A DNA stretch of 6,556 bases from an uncultured Chloroflexota bacterium (GTDB lineage Bacteria; Chloroflexota; Limnocylindria; Limnocylindrales; Limnocylindraceae), in contig CAINCM010000065.1 in the NCBI GenBank assembly GCA_903847005.1, positions 1 through 6,556 of the forward strand. Direction: 5' to 3'. A program made the translations under genes and the position numbers. This document shows positions 4,761 through 6,556 of the stretch, piece after piece (within the stretch, counting starts at the first letter, position 1; every line of letters starts with the position of its first letter). The notes under the pieces are model-generated. The model saw only the letters and a program-made list of their open reading frames with translations. It did not search any database and was not told the DNA's origin.

Positions 4761-6556
4761 GAAGAAGGGGATCTTCTCGCGCCTCTTCAAGGCATCGGCC
4801 CCTGCCAAGCCTGCACCGAAACCCGCAACGAAGCCGGTGGCCAAACCTGCACCGAAACCCGCAGCCAAGCCCGCACCGAAGCCGGCGGCAAAGCCGGCGG
4901 CCAAACCTGCACCGAAACCCGCACTGAAGCCGGCGGCCAAGCCGGTGACCAAGCCTGCACCGAAGCCGGCGGCCAAACCTGCACCGAAACCCGCACTGAA
5001 GCCGGCGGCCAAGCCGGTGACCAAGCCTGCACCGAAGCCGGTGGCCAAGCCTGCACCGAAACCCGCGGCGAAGCCGGCGGCCAAGCCTGTGGCCAAACCT
5101 GCACCCAAGCCCGCAACGAAGCCGGCACCGAAACCCGCAGCGAAGCCGGTGGCCAAGCCGGTGGCCAAGCCCGCGGTTAGAACGGCCACGCTGGTTCCGC
5201 CGAAGCCTTCAGCAGGGAAGCCCGGAGTGAACCTCGGTGCGCCGAAGATGGCCCCGAGCCGTCCTGCGAATCGGCCACAGGTGAAGCCGGGGCCTCCGCT
5301 TCCGCCGAAGGGTGCGACGCAGGCGTCAGGGGCATCCGCCGGCGGTCCGAGTCGGCCAGCAAATCGTCAGAGTGCGAAGCCCGTGGCGAAGTCTTCGAAT
5401 CTGCCCGCGGCGGCTGCAGCGGCTCCTCGTGTTGCGCCGCGCCAGCGACCGTTCAGCGGTGGGCCACGGCGTATTGCAACCAACATCTATTCCGCAACGG
5501 GGAAGCGCACGATTCGCGAACTCGATGCTCGCGAGACGCGCATCCTCCTCCGCGTCGACTTCAACGTGCCGCTCTCAGATGGGAAGGTCGTCGACGACTC
5601 GCGGATTCGGGCGGCGGTGCCGACGATCAAGGCGCTCCTCGAGGATGGCGCTTCGCTCGTCATCGCATCACATCTAGGACGACCAGACGGGAAGGTGGTT
5701 GACGGGCTGCGACTGCGCCCCGCGGCCGAGCGACTCGCGTATCACCTGCAGATGATGGTTCCAACCACCGGCGACGCACTCGGCGGCGGGACGGAGGATG
5801 CGGTGAAGCGCCTTCGCCCTGGCGAACTGCTTCTTCTCGAGAACGTGCGCTTCCATGCAGGCGAGGAGAAGAATGATCCGGCGTTCGCAGCGAAGCTCGC
5901 GTCGTATGCCGATGTGTTTGTGAACGATGCCTTCGGCGCGGCGCACCGCGCGCACGCGAGCACGGTCGGCGTGGCGGGCATCTTGCCTTCGTACGTCGGC
6001 CTTCTCATGGAAGGCGAGGTGGAGGCGCTCTCCAACCTGCTCGACAAGCCGAGCCGTCCGTTTGCCGCGATCGTGGGCGGCGGGAAGGTTTCCGGAAAGG
6101 TGGCCGTCCTCGAGGCGCTCGTCCAGAAGGTTGATCTCCTCATCCTGGGGGGCGGAGTAGCGAACACGTTCCTCGTTGCGTCTGGACGGAGCGTCGGCAA
6201 GAGCCTCTACGAGTCCAAGATGGTCGAGCATGCACGCAGGATCTTGAAGCTTGCAGCTGAGCGCGGCGTCAAGGTTCTCCTCCCTGTTGACGGTGTTGTG
6301 GCAAAAGAGGTGACACGCGGAACAGAGTTCAAGGTCGTCCCAACGGAGAAGCTTCCTGCCAGCTGGCACATGGTGGACCTTGGACCTGACTCGATCTCCG
6401 CGATGCGGGACGCGCTGGGTCCGGTGAAAACCATCCTCTGGAACGGTCCGCTCGGAGTGTTCGAGATCCCGGCATTCGGCACTGCAACGCGAGAGCTTGC
6501 GAAGCTCGCCGCAGAGAAGGCAGAGGCGGGCGCGACGGTGGTCGTGGGCGGAGGAG
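4753..6556 (+). CDS. pgk: Phosphoglycerate kinase with a ~250-residue Lys-Pro-Ala repeat N-terminal extension (3' end beyond the window)
   Basis: One frame runs without a stop from the GTG at 4753 to the right edge (601 codons); an in-frame TGA at 4741 makes this GTG the first possible start. Residues 1-16 are [16 protein letters not shown], a basic amphipathic peptide. Residues 17-140 are 31 tetrapeptides ending in Lys-Pro. Residues 141-250 are Pro/Ala/Lys/Arg-rich with PSRPANR twice. PGK begins near 251 (KRTIREL). Its substrate motifs are RVDFNVPL (267-274), Arg284, SHLGRP (306-311), ENVRF (363-367) and [13 protein letters not shown] (391-403). Its nucleotide-side motifs are GGGKVSGK (442-449), LGGGVANTF (465-473) and WNGPLGVFE (563-571), and the frame stops inside VVVGGG. 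All key motifs are kept, so activity is expected: 1,3-bisphosphoglycerate plus ADP gives 3-phosphoglycerate plus ATP. About 30-45 residues are probably missing. The start overlaps the gap stop by 8 bases without a Shine-Dalgarno, suggesting translational coupling. I see no internal start with a ribosome site near the PGK domain. Confidence 0.92.
   Translation, partial: MAEKKGIFSRLFKASAPAKPAPKPATKPVAKPAPKPAAKPAPKPAAKPAAKPAPKPALKPAAKPVTKPAPKPAAKPAPKPALKPAAKPVTKPAPKPVAKPAPKPAAKPAAKPVAKPAPKPATKPAPKPAAKPVAKPVAKPAVRTATLVPPKPSAGKPGVNLGAPKMAPSRPANRPQVKPGPPLPPKGATQASGASAGGPSRPANRQSAKPVAKSSNLPAAAAAAPRVAPRQRPFSGGPRRIATNIYSATGKRTIRELDARETRILLRVDFNVPLSDGKVVDDSRIRAAVPTIKALLEDGASLVIASHLGRPDGKVVDGLRLRPAAERLAYHLQMMVPTTGDALGGGTEDAVKRLRPGELLLLENVRFHAGEEKNDPAFAAKLASYADVFVNDAFGAAHRAHASTVGVAGILPSYVGLLMEGEVEALSNLLDKPSRPFAAIVGGGKVSGKVAVLEALVQKVDLLILGGGVANTFLVASGRSVGKSLYESKMVEHARRILKLAAERGVKVLLPVDGVVAKEVTRGTEFKVVPTEKLPASWHMVDLGPDSISAMRDALGPVKTILWNGPLGVFEIPAFGTATRELAKLAAEKAEAGATVVVGGG
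4801..5172 (+). repeat. 12-base coding repeat array, 31 units of [P/A/V]-x-Lys-Pro
   Basis: The array is 372 bases, or 31 consecutive 12-base units, each coding for four residues that always end in Lys-Pro ([24 protein letters not shown]). No unit is interrupted or out of register. Codons vary (AAG/AAA, CCG/CCC/CCT), so the protein pattern is better kept than the DNA pattern. The product should be an extended polyproline-II-like chain with a positive charge every fourth residue. The period being a multiple of three also opens long shadow frames on both strands, including a Gly/Ala-rich one on the minus strand. Confidence 0.95.
4891..5041 (+). repeat. 72-base tandem duplication inside the Lys-Pro array
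   Basis: Bases 4891-4969 are identical to 4963-5041, giving 79 matching bases at a 72-base period. This corresponds to 24 residues, or six tetrapeptides, including the distinctive order [16 protein letters not shown] twice. The next base breaks the match (C at 4970, T at 5042). The perfect identity, against the codon variation elsewhere in the array, points to a recent unequal-recombination or slippage event. Confidence 0.9.

Noticed and set aside
4581..5189. Long minus-strand frame rich in GAGLAAGF repeats, resembling a Gly/Ala-rich repeat protein
   Set aside because: It is the antisense of the Lys-Pro array, held open by the 12-base period, and it continues into the antisense of gap. The opposite strand holds the proven gap-pgk frame.
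5248..5250. Internal ATG as the true start of a shorter PGK
   Set aside because: No Shine-Dalgarno lies upstream, it would still leave about 85 disordered residues before the PGK domain, and the upstream frame is open with a strict tetrapeptide pattern that shows selection on the protein.

Overview
The window is a high-GC bacterial chromosomal segment with frequent GTG starts and strong AAGGGAGG-type Shine-Dalgarno sites. It carries a 46-residue DUF5679-type zinc-ribbon protein, a family I associate mainly with Chloroflexota. Together with the lamin-tail surface protein and the glk-gap-pgk gene order, this suggests a Chloroflexota-like bacterium, possibly a freshwater or soil lineage known mostly from metagenomes. 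That placement is inference. I see no mobile element, CRISPR array, tRNA or rRNA.

Layout. (1) 1-581, minus strand: the N-terminal 193 residues of an unrecognised polytopic membrane protein that runs off the left edge. (2) 582-698: a short divergent intergenic region. (3) 699-2243, plus: a secreted protein with a signal peptide, a lamin-tail domain, a Thr/Pro linker and two probable OB-like domains. (4) 2244-2371: a gap able to fold into a branched RNA structure, leading into (5) 2372-2512, the DUF5679 zinc-ribbon miniprotein. (6) 2513-2695: a strong GC-rich hairpin, probably a terminator, followed by two perfect DnaA boxes (TTATCCACA). (7) 2696-6556: a tight three-gene glycolytic operon made of ROK-family glucokinase, glyceraldehyde-3-phosphate dehydrogenase (gap) and phosphoglycerate kinase (pgk, cut by the right edge).

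The most unusual object is the pgk gene. Its frame is open without a stop from a GTG that overlaps the gap stop codon, so the phosphoglycerate kinase domain (from about residue 250) is preceded by a roughly 250-residue tail. The tail begins with a short basic amphipathic peptide, continues with 31 uninterrupted tetrapeptides ending in Lys-Pro (A-x-K-P type), and ends in a further Pro/Ala/Lys/Arg-rich disordered stretch. I know of no described PGK with such a tail. A 79-base identity at a 72-base period inside the array shows that it expanded by tandem duplication.

The three enzymes cover glucose phosphorylation and the two consecutive steps from glyceraldehyde-3-phosphate to 3-phosphoglycerate with ATP formation. 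GAPDH and PGK share the intermediate 1,3-bisphosphoglycerate, and their genes overlap by 8 bases. The tail could tether or scaffold PGK at the membrane, on nucleic acid or against a partner enzyme. The DnaA boxes upstream raise the possibility that this operon is tied to replication control.
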